From Mactromeris polynyma (Eukaryota > Mollusca > Bivalvia > Venerida > Mactridae): DNA of 64,000 nt. The first letter of the stretch is position 1. Every line of letters begins with the position of its first letter. The position numbers were made by a program, and so were the translations under genes. Shown piece after piece: positions 24,895-38,600 of this stretch. Under the pieces are notes generated by a model that did not search any database, was not told the DNA's origin, and saw only the letters and a program-made list of their open reading frames with translations. The stretch is from positions 186,001 through 250,000 of the forward strand of contig JASFXZ010000099.1 in NCBI GenBank assembly GCA_032209605.1. The letters are read 5' to 3'.

Positions 24895-25290
24895 GAAATT
24901 CATGCCTCGTGTGCATCTGGTGTGACCAACGACATTGACCAGTTCTGCACCGAGATACGTCGATGGCAAAGAGGCTGCCAGACGGTAATGGAGGACCCAA
25001 GCGACTGCCTTTTGGAAGCGTTGTGTCAGACAAATGAGGACCTCTACCCAAATCTCCGTGCCTGTCTGTCTATATTGTTATCAATGCCTGTGTCAACAGC
25101 GACAACAGAACGGTCCTTTAGCACGATGAGACCTATTAAGACCTATTTGCGAAGTACGATGACCACTGAAAGACTCAGTGGTCTTGATCTCCTCAATATC
25201 TATAGAGAGAAGGAGATAGATAGTGAGGCAATGGTTGATATATTTGCCAGGAAAAAGGAAAGACGCCTGTCTCTTTTATTTAGGATTTGA
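24895..25290 (+). pseudogene. hAT transposase C-terminal dimerisation fragment
   Basis: The frame ending at 25290 carries LYPNLRACLSILLSMPVSTA, then TTERSFSTMRPIKTYLRSTM and TTERLSGLDLLNIYRE. This is the hAT C-terminal dimerisation motif (L-P-V-S-T-A-T-x-E-R-S-F-S-x-x-x-x-x-K-x-x-L-R-S-T-M). The upstream BED zinc finger and catalytic core are absent between the left terminal repeat and this point. The frame nominally opens at 24616, but its first 90 codons look non-homologous. It is a truncated relic. Confidence 0.85.
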
Positions 25291-26328
25291 ACGTGCCCAA
25301 GCTACACTCATTTAATGTATATGGCTTACGTTTTAATGAGGGTAAACATATGCCGTTAAACATGTAATGTATCATTTAAGTATAAATAGAAATACGTGTA
25401 CATACAAACTATGTTTCTGTTATCTTTAGTCGCTCTGTTCCATAATGCCATGTTTAATCGAGGATGTGAATATTGAAGACACTATTTGCGTCAGTTTATA
25501 CTGACTTTACTATAATGCTATGTAAATGTTTGTTTTATATTGCTGTGAATGTTGACGGACGCTATATTTATTTTAATAAATGGTCCCTATAATAAATGAA
25601 AATTTCGACTCCGTTTATATCAAACTATATCATTTAACCTTAAACGGGTTTTGGTGAAAAAATCCTCTGGATATCTGAAACACATTCAGAGTTCACCATT
25701 TGTGCTCGACTATTCAAAACATTTCCGGGGGAGGACCCCCATGTCCAACAATATCGCTTATCGATTTGGCCAAACATTGATGTTTCCAGTCGTCTAATTT
25801 GCATTGATAAGATGGGGAACGCTACGTATTTATTATGATTATTTCTTTATGTTTTAACATAGTCAAAAGTTTCAACCGGATTTGGAAACCGCAATGTATC
25901 GTCTTTTCAATCGTATAAACATATTGATATGTTTTAGATGTTTAGGCGGGGGAATTTACAGTTTTATTGAGCCACCCAGTTTCTTATTGAAATCAGTGTG
26001 AATGGTGCGTTTTTCCTGGAGGTCCGACGTGTTTAAATCAGTAGTTTAACTTATCCTTAGACGGGAATTCAAAGTTTCAAGCAGCTTCTTTTAGATCAGT
26101 TTATGCTTGTTCGAACGGTGCCAATTGATGTAATTTATTATGAAAACAAAATGGGGGAATTTAGAGATACATAAAGTACCTGTCAATGTGAAGATTGTTT
26201 CCGTGATATCTCAGGGAAATTCACGAAGATCAGCGAGTGATACCGATTCGGTTAGTCTCTCTTGTGACAAGTTTAATCTCCACATGTGGTCTCTTATGAT
26301 ATTATCTTAATCTAACTGTTCACTGGAC

Positions 26329-26364
26329 CACGGACATATAACCATATGTGTATATGTCCGTGAC
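26329..26364. repeat. Short palindrome cacggacatat...atatgtccgtg
   Basis: A near-perfect inverted repeat with arms of about 14 bases inside the hAT element; part of the arm (atatgtccgtgg) recurs alone near 26711. Confidence 0.6.
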
Positions 26365-27586
26365 TGGACATGGTTTATGGTGGTAAAGTGTAGACTGCAT
26401 TTATAGTGTAAAGCTTCATGAAATTAATTTCTTCTTGGAGACCATATCGCGACTCTTGTGTCGTATTTTCTTTAGCAGCAGCTTAATTTCAATTGTGATA
26501 AACATTTTGTTTCATTCAGCGCAAATATATAGGTAGTGGTCACACAATTGAACATACTAATTATAGTACAGAAGCATCGTTTTAAAATGTATGTGATTTA
26601 TACTTGATATTCCACAAATACCATGAACTTATATAATTCATTTATTATCATCATACAGTAGGATTTATAAATCTGTTTGAATAATTCGTAATAGCAATAT
26701 AAAATGGTTTATATGTCCGTGGTAACAGAATTAAATTAGTGAATTTATAAATTACACTCCGTGAGAGTTTACTGTGCGACTTATTTATAAAAACATTTGC
26801 ATTCCTGGAATTAGTGTACCCACTCACAGTTTTAAACAATCCAAAAGAAAAGAGAATGGAAAAAACAAAACTCTTATGTTTGACTTTCTGTGAGATTCTT
26901 AACCTCATAAAATATCCCGAAATATGATTTTCCAAACATATGAACAATGGAGGACCGAAATTGTTAGATATCGTTTCATTCTTAAATTCAGTCAAGGTCA
27001 GCTCGGTCAAAAGAATCATACCGGAAATAATGCTAAATGCAAAATAATTTAATAAATTCAGTTCGATAAAGTCCATGAGATCAGACGCTTGAAAAATATC
27101 AGTAAACAAAATATTTAATAAAACTGAAATTTAATTTTACATTTCTCTGCATCCTGGTGCTCAGTCAAACAAATTCAATAAGCAACCTTCCTAAATAAAT
27201 TATAGAGATTAGTTCAAACATAAAACAGACAAATGGAAATTTGTTTCTACATAAAAATTGGTTGGAAAGAGATAGCTTATACATCGAACATTTTTTGACT
27301 TCTTAACTAAATATGTTTTAACTTTTGAACAAATGCAAATTTCATTTAAATGTATTGATCAATAAACATGTGCTTAATAACCCGGATACATACCAATAAC
27401 AATTATGGGTACGTATTTCTTTATTTGTGTTTAAGTCAAGTATATAAATGAGTTTCACAACCATCGTTCTGCAGCAATGATTAAAGAAAAGCATCATCTT
27501 TATATGCTTTGGTATTACTGGTTCAATGATATAGTATTTGTTATATGCAAATCTTTAGTAAACGGAGGAAGAAAAGTCGTGTATAC

Positions 27587-27950
27587 CAGGCCCGTAGCTA
27601 TGCTGAGGCACACCGAGGCAGCTGCGTTGGTTAAAACTTCCAAACAATCGTGGAGGACTATAGTCTTAATGGTTTGGCACTTTGTTTGGTTTGTAAACAA
27701 AAACATGCCAATCGACTACTTGGACATTTTTCAGCTGTGGGACGCTCCGGGACATCAAACATTGCCATTGCTTTCGATTCATACGATTAAATAAAACAAA
27801 AATGCACTTGATAAATCACTTCACTGGTACATTAAATAAACCGAAAACGCAGGTGAACCCTTCTGTACGCATCTCCCCTGGGGGAGGACACTCCCAGACC
27901 CCGCATTCATTGCCTCGGTTAAATCAGTTTTGCCTCAAGCTACGGGCCTG
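27587..27950. mobile_element. hAT-type MITE nested in the 5.8-kb element
   Basis: Left end CAGGCCCGTAGCTATGCTGA; inverted right end CAGGCCCGTAGCTTGAGGCA. Flanks are tatac and tatat, a 5-bp duplication with one change. A short frame across it (27477-27794) is not a gene. The ends resemble those of the surrounding 5.8-kb element, suggesting the same transposase family. Confidence 0.7.
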
Positions 27951-28404
27951 TATATAATTAGTTATACCCTGTCAGCGCCGTGTATATAGAGTCCTATACG
28001 CGAGCCTTTAACCAATGACATTAGTGGATTTTTATTTGCAATATTATAAATATTTATATATTATATCAACACCAAGTCATGGTTGATTCACGCCCTTTTT
28101 CTACGTTCATAAATCTACTCTGTTCTGAAATATGAACCTAGCATCCATAAAAAACATAATAATAATCATTCATGTAGGACTTTATAATCTAGTTTTATTT
28201 TTGATTTTTCTACCGTTTACGTCGTTGACTATACTAATGCCTGGGTAAGAAATTTTAAAGATTGTATAATATCATTTCAAATACTGAGCAAAGCAATTAT
28301 ATATATATTAATAACTAGTAATAATTATGAAGTCATCAACAAAAAGTTTTGCAAAAAATCGAGCTTTGGTCTTGTACTTTGAGTATTACGCCTGCATTAG
28401 TCAC

Positions 28405-28902
28405 TATGGTGGCATATTACTGCCACCAGTTAGCATGATAGCGTTCGCGAATTAATTCGTGTTAACCACTTAATTATTACGATAATTATCTAGCTATCTA
28501 GTTAATATTCGTGATACATTTTCGGTAAGATAAATATCATACAACTAGAAACAGGCCTGAAAGATTCGTGTTACCACTTACATATAGAAGCCAAACTTGC
28601 ATTTATAAATAAGTGGTAACACGAATCTTAAGTGAAATTCGCGAATTTGAGTTATTAAGTAACAATAAGTGGTCAACTCGATAAGATTCGTGTTACCACT
28701 TAAATCTAGTGTAATACATCATAAAAAGGTAAGAGGTGTGAGTTCCGGGCACTTTCAAGCCTGTTTCTAGTTGTATGATATTTATCTTACCGATTATTTA
28801 TCACGAATATTAACTAGATAATTATCGTAATAATTAAGTGGTTAACACGAATTAATTCGCGAACGCAATCATGCTAACTGGTGGCAGTAATATGCCACCA
28901 TA
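28405..28902. mobile_element. Foldback element with about 155-bp terminal inverted repeats
   Basis: TATGGTGGCATATTACTGCC at the left recurs inverted at the right end, and the pairing continues for about 155 bp on each side. Flanks are agtcac (399-404 of 28 kb) and agtcac (28903-28908). The core holds three copies of gattcgtgttaccactta in alternating orientation (28564, 28611 inverted, 28683). No coding sequence. Confidence 0.8.
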
Positions 28903-30186
28903 AGTCACAGAATGATTTCTCTTTTGCAGAAAAATAACAATATCAAACTTATAAAATGAAAATGAATTTTAATGCTTTTCAATTTATTTTATATAAGTTA
29001 TACAGGTGATTTGTCTAAACAATTGCAACATCCGTATTACATAAGAAATAGCATTAATATAATAATTTAAAACAATTAAATAATGTCAACGCAAAACATA
29101 TATTTATTACATGCAAGGTGTCCTGTAGATAGTTTTTTTTGCGTCAATGAAGAAACTTTACCACCGTACTGCAGCTTCACACAAGATGTACTCCCACTAG
29201 TTATTCAACCACATTGACTAAGCCAGGAACGAAGGGAGTACTTATACAAAGCAGTAAGACCGTATGTGCGACCTGCGTATCAGGACATCACTTGTCCAGC
29301 TCCAACAATCCAGTGATATTAACTGTTGTATTTTGTTTGTCTATGATTTTGTAATTTTCTCGTAATAGTAAGTATAGTAGGCCTAGTGATAAATAAACAT
29401 GTGCGCCTTGTTGATTTTTTTTCATTTATTTCCTTATTGTGGATTGAATACACCTTTAAAATAATATCACTGAATACTATCCTGAACAAAATAAGTATAA
29501 AAACAAAAGCTATAAGACCATTACATATAAAGGTATATGAAAATGATCTGTTAAAACATGGGTGAAATGAAATGGCCAAAATCCCCACTTCCGTCATAGA
29601 ACATTCAATGATGTTCAGATGTCGTCGTCAAAACAAAATGACGTTGCTGTGAGCATGACACGTGTTGTCTTTAAAACGTTATAAAATGACAATGAAGTAG
29701 TAGAGAGTCATGCGGTTTTCATTTTTAAGGTTCTTAATGTCTAACAGAAATTGTGGAAACCTGAAAATCGAAAATTTGTCATTAAGCCCCGTTTTCTTGG
29801 AGAACGACCCATATATATTGGTCCCAGGTTTCATCAACAAAATCGAACTCCAAATGTTTTTTTCTTTATGATAATAATACACAATGTTTTAACCGTTTAT
29901 CGGATAAATAGATCTAAGATAGCCCGAGGCTACATGTTAATGTGTAATACCAGTTATCAATCGGTGATCATCAGAAAATTTACGATCACTTACGGAAACT
30001 ACCGACAGACAAATTGACTGCTGACCAAAAGCCCCATCGATATCGATCTGCATCGACTGGATTTATCTGATAAGCGATATTGTTGGGTATGGTACCCCCG
30101 CTATTCAAACGAGGGGGACACCCCGTCCTTGTACCTCCCCCAGTCGTGCGTATCATCAAAAACAGCCCAGCTACGGCCCTGGCGTG

Positions 30187-31462
30187 TATTCAGTACAAAA
30201 TTGCCACCACGATAATGTTATTTATGCCTTAAGATCCATTTTTCGTCTGAATTTGCGTCCTATGATACATTACTTGTATATAATATATCGCAAATAAAGT
30301 CAGATCAAAACTATGATACAAACATCTACCGACATTTTGAAGAATGCTACGAAATTGCTGCAAATTCACAGGAGGATGTTTCGTAATTTTTCAAAACAAT
30401 GAGACAAAATCTAAACGAATGTTAAAATGTCCATCGAACCACAGGTACTTGACAAATGTCTGTATGTGTATAGATATGTATATAAAAGAGAAGGTTTGCA
30501 ACGAAAGATTTCCAATAAACAGCACTCTGCTTGCATCAAAGTCACCCACATGAAAGTAAACTGTTAGAGATTCAAAATCTTTATATTTGTCAACATTATA
30601 ATGATTTATCTACCACTTAGCATCCATATATCCACTATCCAACATACCGTGTGGCTTCAGTCCTTTGTAAACACTCTCAGAAACTCGTTTTTTTTATAAT
30701 TGGGCTAAACCTGTCCACTTCTCAGTTACCAATTTTGCTTCTATGTCACCTGTTTGTCGCTATCAGAAGGCATATGTGTGCAGTATTGAATGCATGTTCT
30801 CATGTAAAAAGAACATTCCCTGAAAATACACTTTCTTAACATAATATTTGCACAAATACTTCTCTTTATTTGTTAAAACTTCATTACTGCAAGGGTTCAA
30901 AAATGAGGTCTTGAACATTTCTAGCGATGTTTTGTGATCAGTGATGTAGGCCTATTTCAATCTTATTTCAATATGTACAAGGCACAATAGCATACACGAG
31001 AAATATTCATTCACTGCTGAATATAATTTAATGTTTGGTTACCAAACACAAAGACAAATAGAGATAAAGAGTGATCTTTCTTGAAAGACGTATGGCAGGA
31101 AAATGTGTTTCGCTATTGAAATCAAATCGCAACATCCGGAATGATACAGTTTTGTTTCTACGCTGTGATCGTCTTTGGTCTGTCTTTTTCTCACAGTTTT
31201 ATACTTCGCACAAGTCAAAATGAAGTGAAACTCGTCTTATCATGACGATATCGCAGGTAACCAGACATTCATAAATAATGTTAGTTATATAAGGGTGTGA
31301 AAATGATTGCGCTAATACATAGCAGTCGGAATCGTTTGCGAAATGTGTGCCTAGATGTGATAGTTTTGCTTATATCTATTTCATTATTCCACCAATTGTC
31401 ACGGAACTTTATATTCACGCGTTAATTCACGCGTTTACGTTATCCATTGAAATACAACGCAT
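30187..31462. other. Intergenic stretch, nothing recognised
   Basis: AT-rich DNA between the hAT element and the 31-bp minisatellite. Short frames at 30344-30553 and 30651-30839 have no recognisable motif. Confidence 0.5.
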
Positions 31463-32790
31463 ACACGTTTATCTATGACTGGACACAACTACCATGTGTA
31501 TATCTATGACTGGACACAACTACACTGTGTGTATCTATGAATGGACACAACTACCATGTGTATATCTATGAATGGACACAACTACCATGTGTATATCTAT
31601 GAATGGACACAACTACACTGTGTGTATCTATGACTGGACAAACTACCATGTGTATATCTATGACTGGACACAACTACACTGTGTGTATCTATGACTGGAC
31701 ACAACTACCATGTGTATATCTATGACTGGACACAACTACCATGTGTATATCTATGACTGGACACAACTACACTGTGTGTATCTATGACTGGACACAACTA
31801 CCATGTGTTACATCTATGACTGGACACAACTAGACTGTGTGTATCTATGACTGGACACAACTACACTGTGTGTATCTATGACTGGACACAACTACCATGT
31901 GTATATCTATGACTCGACACAACTAGACTGTGTGTATCTATGACTCGACACAACTACACTGTGTGTATCTATGACTGGACACAACTACCATGTGTATATC
32001 TATGACTGGACACAACTAGACTGTGTGTATCTATGACTCGACACAACTACACTGTGTATATCTATGACTGGACACAACTACCATGTGTATATCTATGACT
32101 GGACACAACTACACTGTGTATATCTATGAATAGACACAACTACCATGTCTATATCTATGACTGGACACAACTACCATGTGTATATCTATGACTGGACACT
32201 ACTACCATGTGTATATCTATGACTGGACACAACTACACTGTGTATATACATGAATGGACACAACTACACTGTGTATATCTATGAATGGACACAACTACAC
32301 TGTGTATATCTATGACTGGACACAACTACCATGTGTATATCTATGACTGGACACAACTACCATGTGTATATCTATGACTGGACACAACTATACTGTGTAT
32401 ATCTATGACTGGACACAACTACACTGTGTATATCTATGGCTGGACACAACTACACTGTGTATATCTATGAATGGACACAACTACCATGTGTATATCTATG
32501 AATGGACACAACTACCATGTGTATATCTATGAATGGACACAACTACCATGTGTATATCTATGAATGGACACAACTACCATGTGTATATCTATGAATGGAC
32601 ACAACTACCATGTGTATATCTATGAATGGACACAACTACCATGTGTATATCTATGACTGGACACAACTACACTGTGTGTATCTATGACTGGACACAACTA
32701 CACTGTGTATATCTATGAATGGACACAACTACCATGTGTATATCTATGACTGGACACAACTACACTGTGTGTATCTATGACTGGACACAG
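31463..32790. repeat. 31-bp minisatellite, about 43 units
   Basis: The unit is tatctatgactggacacaac followed by taccatgtgta or tacactgtgtg, two main variants that alternate irregularly. A few units differ by one base in length. Intergenic, between the two genes. Confidence 0.95.
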
Positions 32791-33124
32791 TGTAGTAGTG
32801 TAGTCTATAAATTTACTAGTTTATTTATATAACGACTGATTCAAACTAATTTATGAATCAAACTGTATGATGATAATTAATGAATTATATTAGGTCATGA
32901 TATGTGTGGAAGATCAAATATACACCACAAATATTTTAGAACTATTTGTCTGTACTACAAGAAAATCATTGATGCAAAGCATCAAAGGTCACCGCTAAAG
33001 AATTGAACAAGAGCAAAGGAAATGTAGAATGATAGTTTGTTATTTACATTCTTTTGTACAAAAAACATGTAACTAAAGCATTACACTCCATTTTAGTAGT
33101 ATCAAACACGTAAACAAAAAATAT

Positions 33125-33494
33125 TAATCTGTTTACAGACCCAGTTCCAACTTCTCTATATATAGCAAGGTCTTTGTTCACAAAAATAATAATATTTAAA
33201 ATTATATTCTTTGAATCTTTTACATAAATTCTCATTAAGTTTCTAAATAATTATCTCAAGACTATCATGACACTCAAAATTTATCACAGGAACACATTTT
33301 CTTTTCTGATCCATACGTACGTAAAAAATAAGCTTAGAATAAGCACTACTTTTATCTAAATATTTATTTCATACAGTTAACGCATCACTTCTATTTGTTA
33401 TAATTTGTTATGTAAAAGATTCAAAGAATTCAATTTAAAATATTATTATTTTGCTTTTTACAGAGAAGTTGGAACTGGGTCTATAAACAGATTA
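33125..33494. repeat. Inverted-repeat (foldback) element with about 90-100-bp arms
   Basis: The left arm, starting taatctgtttacagacccag, is matched in inverse by the right arm ending ctgggtctataaacagatta. Pairing includes ccagttccaacttctct and tttgaatcttttacataa. It is probably a MITE. No target duplication is obvious. Confidence 0.75.
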
Positions 33495-33717
33495 ACTACT
33501 GTAATTGAATTTACTTGATTGGTCCACTAAAGTGTCATGGTCACTAAACATGCAACCTAGTCAATAATCAAATAACAACCTCTAATTATAGGTACATGGT
33601 GACTAGAGTTCAACTGTTTATGTGTGTTCATTTAGTAATGTTAATATCGCTAGTTCTGTCATGTGATTGAAGAAATCGCGGGATTTTATTGTTTACATCA
33701 CGTGAGAACTATTTTCA

Positions 33718-33908
33718 ACTTTCTAAAAATAAACTTTCCGTAGACTGGTTTCAAATATTTTATCAGTCAAAATAGACCTTGACGATTTGAAATCGTGCAC
33801 CACATGAGGGAATAAATTCTAAAAATAAACTTTCCGTAGACTGGTTTCAAATATATAATCAGTCAAAATAGACCTTGACCATTTGAAATTGTGCACTACA
33901 TGAGGGAA
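33718..33908. repeat. Tandem duplication, about 100 bp x 2
   Basis: Both copies begin ttctaaaaataaactttccg and end in cacatgagggaat, differing at a handful of positions. Confidence 0.9.
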
Positions 33909-35567
33909 TGAATTTTGAAAAGATTTTCAATAAAATAAAACAATAACAAAATATTACAAATATTTTTTCTGTAAAACTTTATTGTCAGTGGGTAAAATTA
34001 TCTTGAATCGAATAATCTTGGAAAAAAAATTAAGTCACGTGCCCGTCCAGTCTCCATGTACAAAAAAAATCCCATTCCAGACAGTACTTCTAGACAATAA
34101 TATATGTTATGTTCAATTTTATAGGCCAGTATCTATATATTTGCTCTGAATTTAATCAAAATGTTTCTCGCAATTGAAATTAAGTTGCTGCTAAAGTTGC
34201 TGCTAAAGAAAATGTGAAATGGTCTTCTAGAAATAATTTAGCGCATCCAGTATAACTATACACCATAAACCATGGTCTAGCGAACAATATAGCATGCCAG
34301 TTAGATTGAGTTAAGTGACCACATGTGGAGATATGGCGCTGTGATCGATATACACATGCAGTTACAATATGAAATTGAAAGAAAAAAATGGAAATCATCA
34401 GGTTCAAAGTTGAAATGGACCAAAATGAAATAATTTATTTTTTATCAAATTTACATATTTGTAAAGCTCAAGGAATGAAGAAGCCACTTGCACAAATTTA
34501 GATTTCCTTTTATTTACTGAGATATTGGGTTTAAACCCGACCAGTCCGTTTTTCCCTTCTTTGTTTATATAGCCATGGTTCGTGTCTTCAACGTTAAAAT
34601 GGGCCAAAATGTTATTTCACAATATTTCTGAAGAACAGAATATTTATTGCAGAAATGTTAAATTTTTCAAAACCGTTCGCACAATTTTGATATCGCAATC
34701 TGTTGTTGAGATATTAATGATTTCCCACAACTGCCATGTATTTTTCCCATACCCATGTTATCGACGGTGGCTAAGTGAGGCGCTATGAAAGTTGGGTATG
34801 CAGTGTAGTTGTGTCCAGTCATGGTAAATATGCATGTGTCTGCTATGTACTGTTTTAAATCATTGAATGCTAAGATAAACTTTATTGTTCTATTCTCATT
34901 ACAACAAAATGACAACTTATGACAAATTGGTCGACAGTAGCACAAAGTCTAGCATTGAGATACAACACATACACATACATTTCAAATTATGTAGTTTAAT
35001 TGAAAAATTATATCATTATCACAGACATATACTATAAAATGGCGAAGTACTTTTTTATATAGTACGCAAGAATTGTACAAACAATGCATACAAAAGGTAA
35101 TCCAGGATAAATCAAATACATTTGTACATCAACTCTTAGGCATTAAATGATGCTTCTGAGCACTGAACAACCACTCATCACTAATGGTAACTATTGGTAT
35201 TTCTGTTCATAATATGTTCCATGAAGTTTCATAACTTGCTCAAGACGACACTTCACTAAGGTCAACCATATGTGCATTGTAACTCTTCGCCATGGAGTCT
35301 CATTCACTTCTGGTGCAAAAATTGTACAGTCAATCATTAAAACCATTACAATAAACAAGGTCGCAAAACATTACCGTATAAACTCTCAGCAAAGAACAAT
35401 ATTTTGTTCCGATTTTCTAAGGTGCCATATTCATTAATACAAGACCCCAACACCGTATTATTCAAACTAACTCATTATACCATATTGCAGTTATAGAATC
35501 ATTGCATTGAAGTTTTGATCATCACAAGAAAATTTACTGTTACATACAAATTTGAATTAAGTTTTCT
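33909..35567 (-). other. Probable 3' UTR and downstream flank of the AtuA-like gene
   Basis: No coding exon recognised. An AATAAA on the minus strand at 34881-34886 could end the transcript about 680 bases after the stop codon. Short frames here lack motifs. Confidence 0.4.
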
Positions 35568-35642
35568 TCATTTCTTAATATCATCTAAATTTGGCATATC
35601 TTTGACCTCAAAATCCAACAGCATCTGTCCATATGCTTTACC
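35568..35642 (-). CDS. AtuA-like exon 15 with stop
   Basis: Acceptor ttatacag. It encodes [20 protein letters not shown] then DIKK and TGA. This is the conserved C-terminus of the family (G-K-x-x-x-Q-x-L-L-x-x-E/F-V). A possible polyadenylation signal (AATAAA on the minus strand) lies at 34881-34886. Confidence 0.93.
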   Translation of the reverse strand, partial: GKAYGQMLLDFEVKDMPNLDDIKK

Positions 35643-38600
35643 CTGTATAACGACAGAACACAACATTAAGTACAACCATTAACACATGCAATTACATTTA
35701 AACCATGAAGTCAAACAAGATCGTTTTAATTCATGAAATAAATAAAATGATTTTTTACATGAAATCTTTATTATGTTTTTAATTAGGTGTTTACAGTTAA
35801 ATGTGTTGATGTGTTAGGATGCAGTGTTCGTAGTGAATAAGAGATAGTACAAACCTGAGGATCACTACGAAGGGAGGCAATGCCACCACCACCAAGCACA
35901 TTATGTAGGACAAAGTTCACACCATTTATACCAGGTACATCATACCTAGCAAATAAACAACAGATATATATGCATACATTCTGCATCAGGAAGTCATGGA
36001 AACACACATTTATGCAACCTTATAATTAAAGATAGCATTAAGCTCTTTAAGAAGAAAAAATAAAAGATCATAATGCATTAAGTATCTGTCCATACAAGTA
36101 TCACTTACTTCATATTATAAAAACAACTCTAAATCTAAGCTTACATTGTCAAAAAGAAATATGGTGCTTTTTTCCAGATAGACACAGGCAATTTTCTGGA
36201 TAGACACAGCCATATTTCAGATAGACACAGGCAATTTTCTGGATAGACACAGCCATATTTCAGATAGACACAGCCATATTTCAGATAGACACAGGCAATT
36301 TTCTGGATAGACACAGCCATATTTCAGATAGACACAGGCAATTTTCTGGATAGACACAGCCATATTTCAGATAGACACAGGCAATTTTCTGGATAGACAC
36401 AGCCATATTTCAGATAGACACAGGCAATTTTCTGGATAGACACAGCCATATTTCAGATAGACAGGCAATTTTCTGGAAAGACATGGGCAACTTTGAAAAA
36501 CATTATGGATGCCATGTAAAATAAGCTTAATAAAAATCTATAATCAGAATTGCAAACCGTCATTATCAGCAGTGGATTAAACTGATTATTGTAGAAGTTT
36601 GAATGGGTTTAATCAACTGATTGTCATGTTTCAGTAAGACATCAAAAGAACATTAATGGAAGAGTTGTGAGAAAGTAAATAAAGACAGTTATAGTATGTT
36701 TGCCAAGATAAAGTAGCACAATGTCACCAAGCTGTTACATCATGGATATATGTCACATGTCACACAAATATCCTATACAATCTAACCTTTGAACCAATCT
36801 GTTATCTGAGTTATCAAACATATGGGAGAAATATTGTCCCACAGATTCTTCTGTAAGGGCATTCTTAATATATGGCAACAATGCCGGATGTCTGGCTACA
36901 ACTCCTGCAAATATAAAGGACAATAAAACAGTATGTATACAGGTTAAAATATCAGTATTTCATCCATCTAAGACAAATGGTTTAAAATATCAGTAATTTC
37001 ATCAATCTAAGACAAATGTTTTAAAATATCATCTAAGAGAAATGTTTTAAAATATCTGTAATTTCATCCATCTAAGAGAAATGTTTTAAAATATCTGTAA
37101 GTTCATCCAACTAAGACAAATGTTAAACCCAGTATACTGTTTTGTCTTCTGACACAAAATAACAGGACTGTCTACAGAGACAGAACAATATACCCTTTCT
37201 TCTTCAAACAAAGACATACACATTTATATATATATATTCAATATTTTATTGACTGGTTTGCAGTAAAATCTAATTAAAGACAAAACATTTATACAGATAT
37301 TTGTACTTTATACATGTACTATCATTTCAGTTGTTACACAACATTACACATTTGCTATTGTGTGTCCCCAATCCTAGACAGGCAGAAAGTGTTAAACAAA
37401 ATTACACATTCGCTTTTGTGTGTCCCCAATCTTAGACAGACAGAAAGTGATATATAACATTACAAATTTGCCATTGTGTGTCCCCAATCTTAGACAGGCA
37501 GAAAGTGTTACACAACATTACACATTTGCCATTGTGTGTCCCCAATCTAAGACAGGCAGAAAGTGTTACACAACATTACACATTTGCCATTGTGTGTCCC
37601 CAATCTTAGACAGGCAGAAAGTGTTACACAACATTACACATGTGCCATTGTGTGTCCCCAATCATAGACAGGCAGAAAGTGTTACACAACATTACACATT
37701 TGCTATTGTGTGTCCCCAATCTTAGACAGGCAGAAAGTGTAACACAACATTACACATTTGCCATTGTGTGTCCCCAATCTTGGACAGGCAGAAAGTGTTA
37801 CACAACATTACACATTTGCCATTGTGTGTTCCCAATCTCAGACAGACAGGAAGTGTTACACAACATTACACATTTGCCATTGTGTGTCCCCAATCTTAGA
37901 CAGACAGAAAGTGTTACACAACATTACACATTTGCCATTGTGTGTACCCAATCTTAGACAGACAGAAAGTGTTATACAACATTACACATTTGCCATTGTG
38001 TGTACCCAATCTAAGACAGGCAGAAAATGTTACACAACATTACACATTTGCCATTGTGTGTCCCCAATCTAAGACAGGCAGGAAGTGTTATACAACATTA
38101 CACATTTGCCATTGTGTGTACCCAATCTAAGACAGGCAGAAAGTGTTATACAACATTACACATTTGCCATTGTGTGTCCCCAATCTAAGACAGGCAGGAA
38201 GTGTTATACAACATTACACATTTGCCATTGTGTGTCCCCAATCTAAGACAGGCAGGAATTGTTATACAACATTACACATTTGCCATTGTGTGTACCCAAT
38301 CTAAGAGAGGCAGAAAGTGTTATACAACATTACACATTTGCCATTGTGTGAACACAATCTTAGACAGACAGAAAGTGTTATACAACATTACACATTTGCC
38401 ATTGTGTGTCCCCAATCTAAGACAGGCAGAAAGTGTTATACAACATTACACATTTGCCATTGTGTGTCCCCCAATCTAAGACAGGCAGAAAGTGTTACAC
38501 AACATTACACATTTGCCATTGTGTGTACCCAATCTTAGACAGGCAGAAAGTGTTACACAACATTACATATTTGCCATTGTGTGTACCCAATCTTAGACAG

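Larger units (their letters stand above)
24348..30181. mobile_element. hAT-type transposon, 5.8 kb, nested insertions
   Basis: The left end is CAGGCCCGTTGCTGGGCATA; the inverted right end is CAGGGCCGTAGCTGGGCTGT. Both continue with a shared subterminal gatgatacgcacg motif. The flanks are identical gcgtg (24343-24347 and 30182-30186), a 5-bp duplication. Inside lie a C-terminal transposase fragment (24895-25290) and two younger elements (27587-27950, 28405-28902). Most of the interior is non-coding, so the copy is defective. Confidence 0.75.

Noticed and set aside
26651..27109. 152-codon minus-strand frame in the hAT element
   Set aside because: No recognisable motif, low-complexity AT-driven composition, and a length within chance for this DNA.
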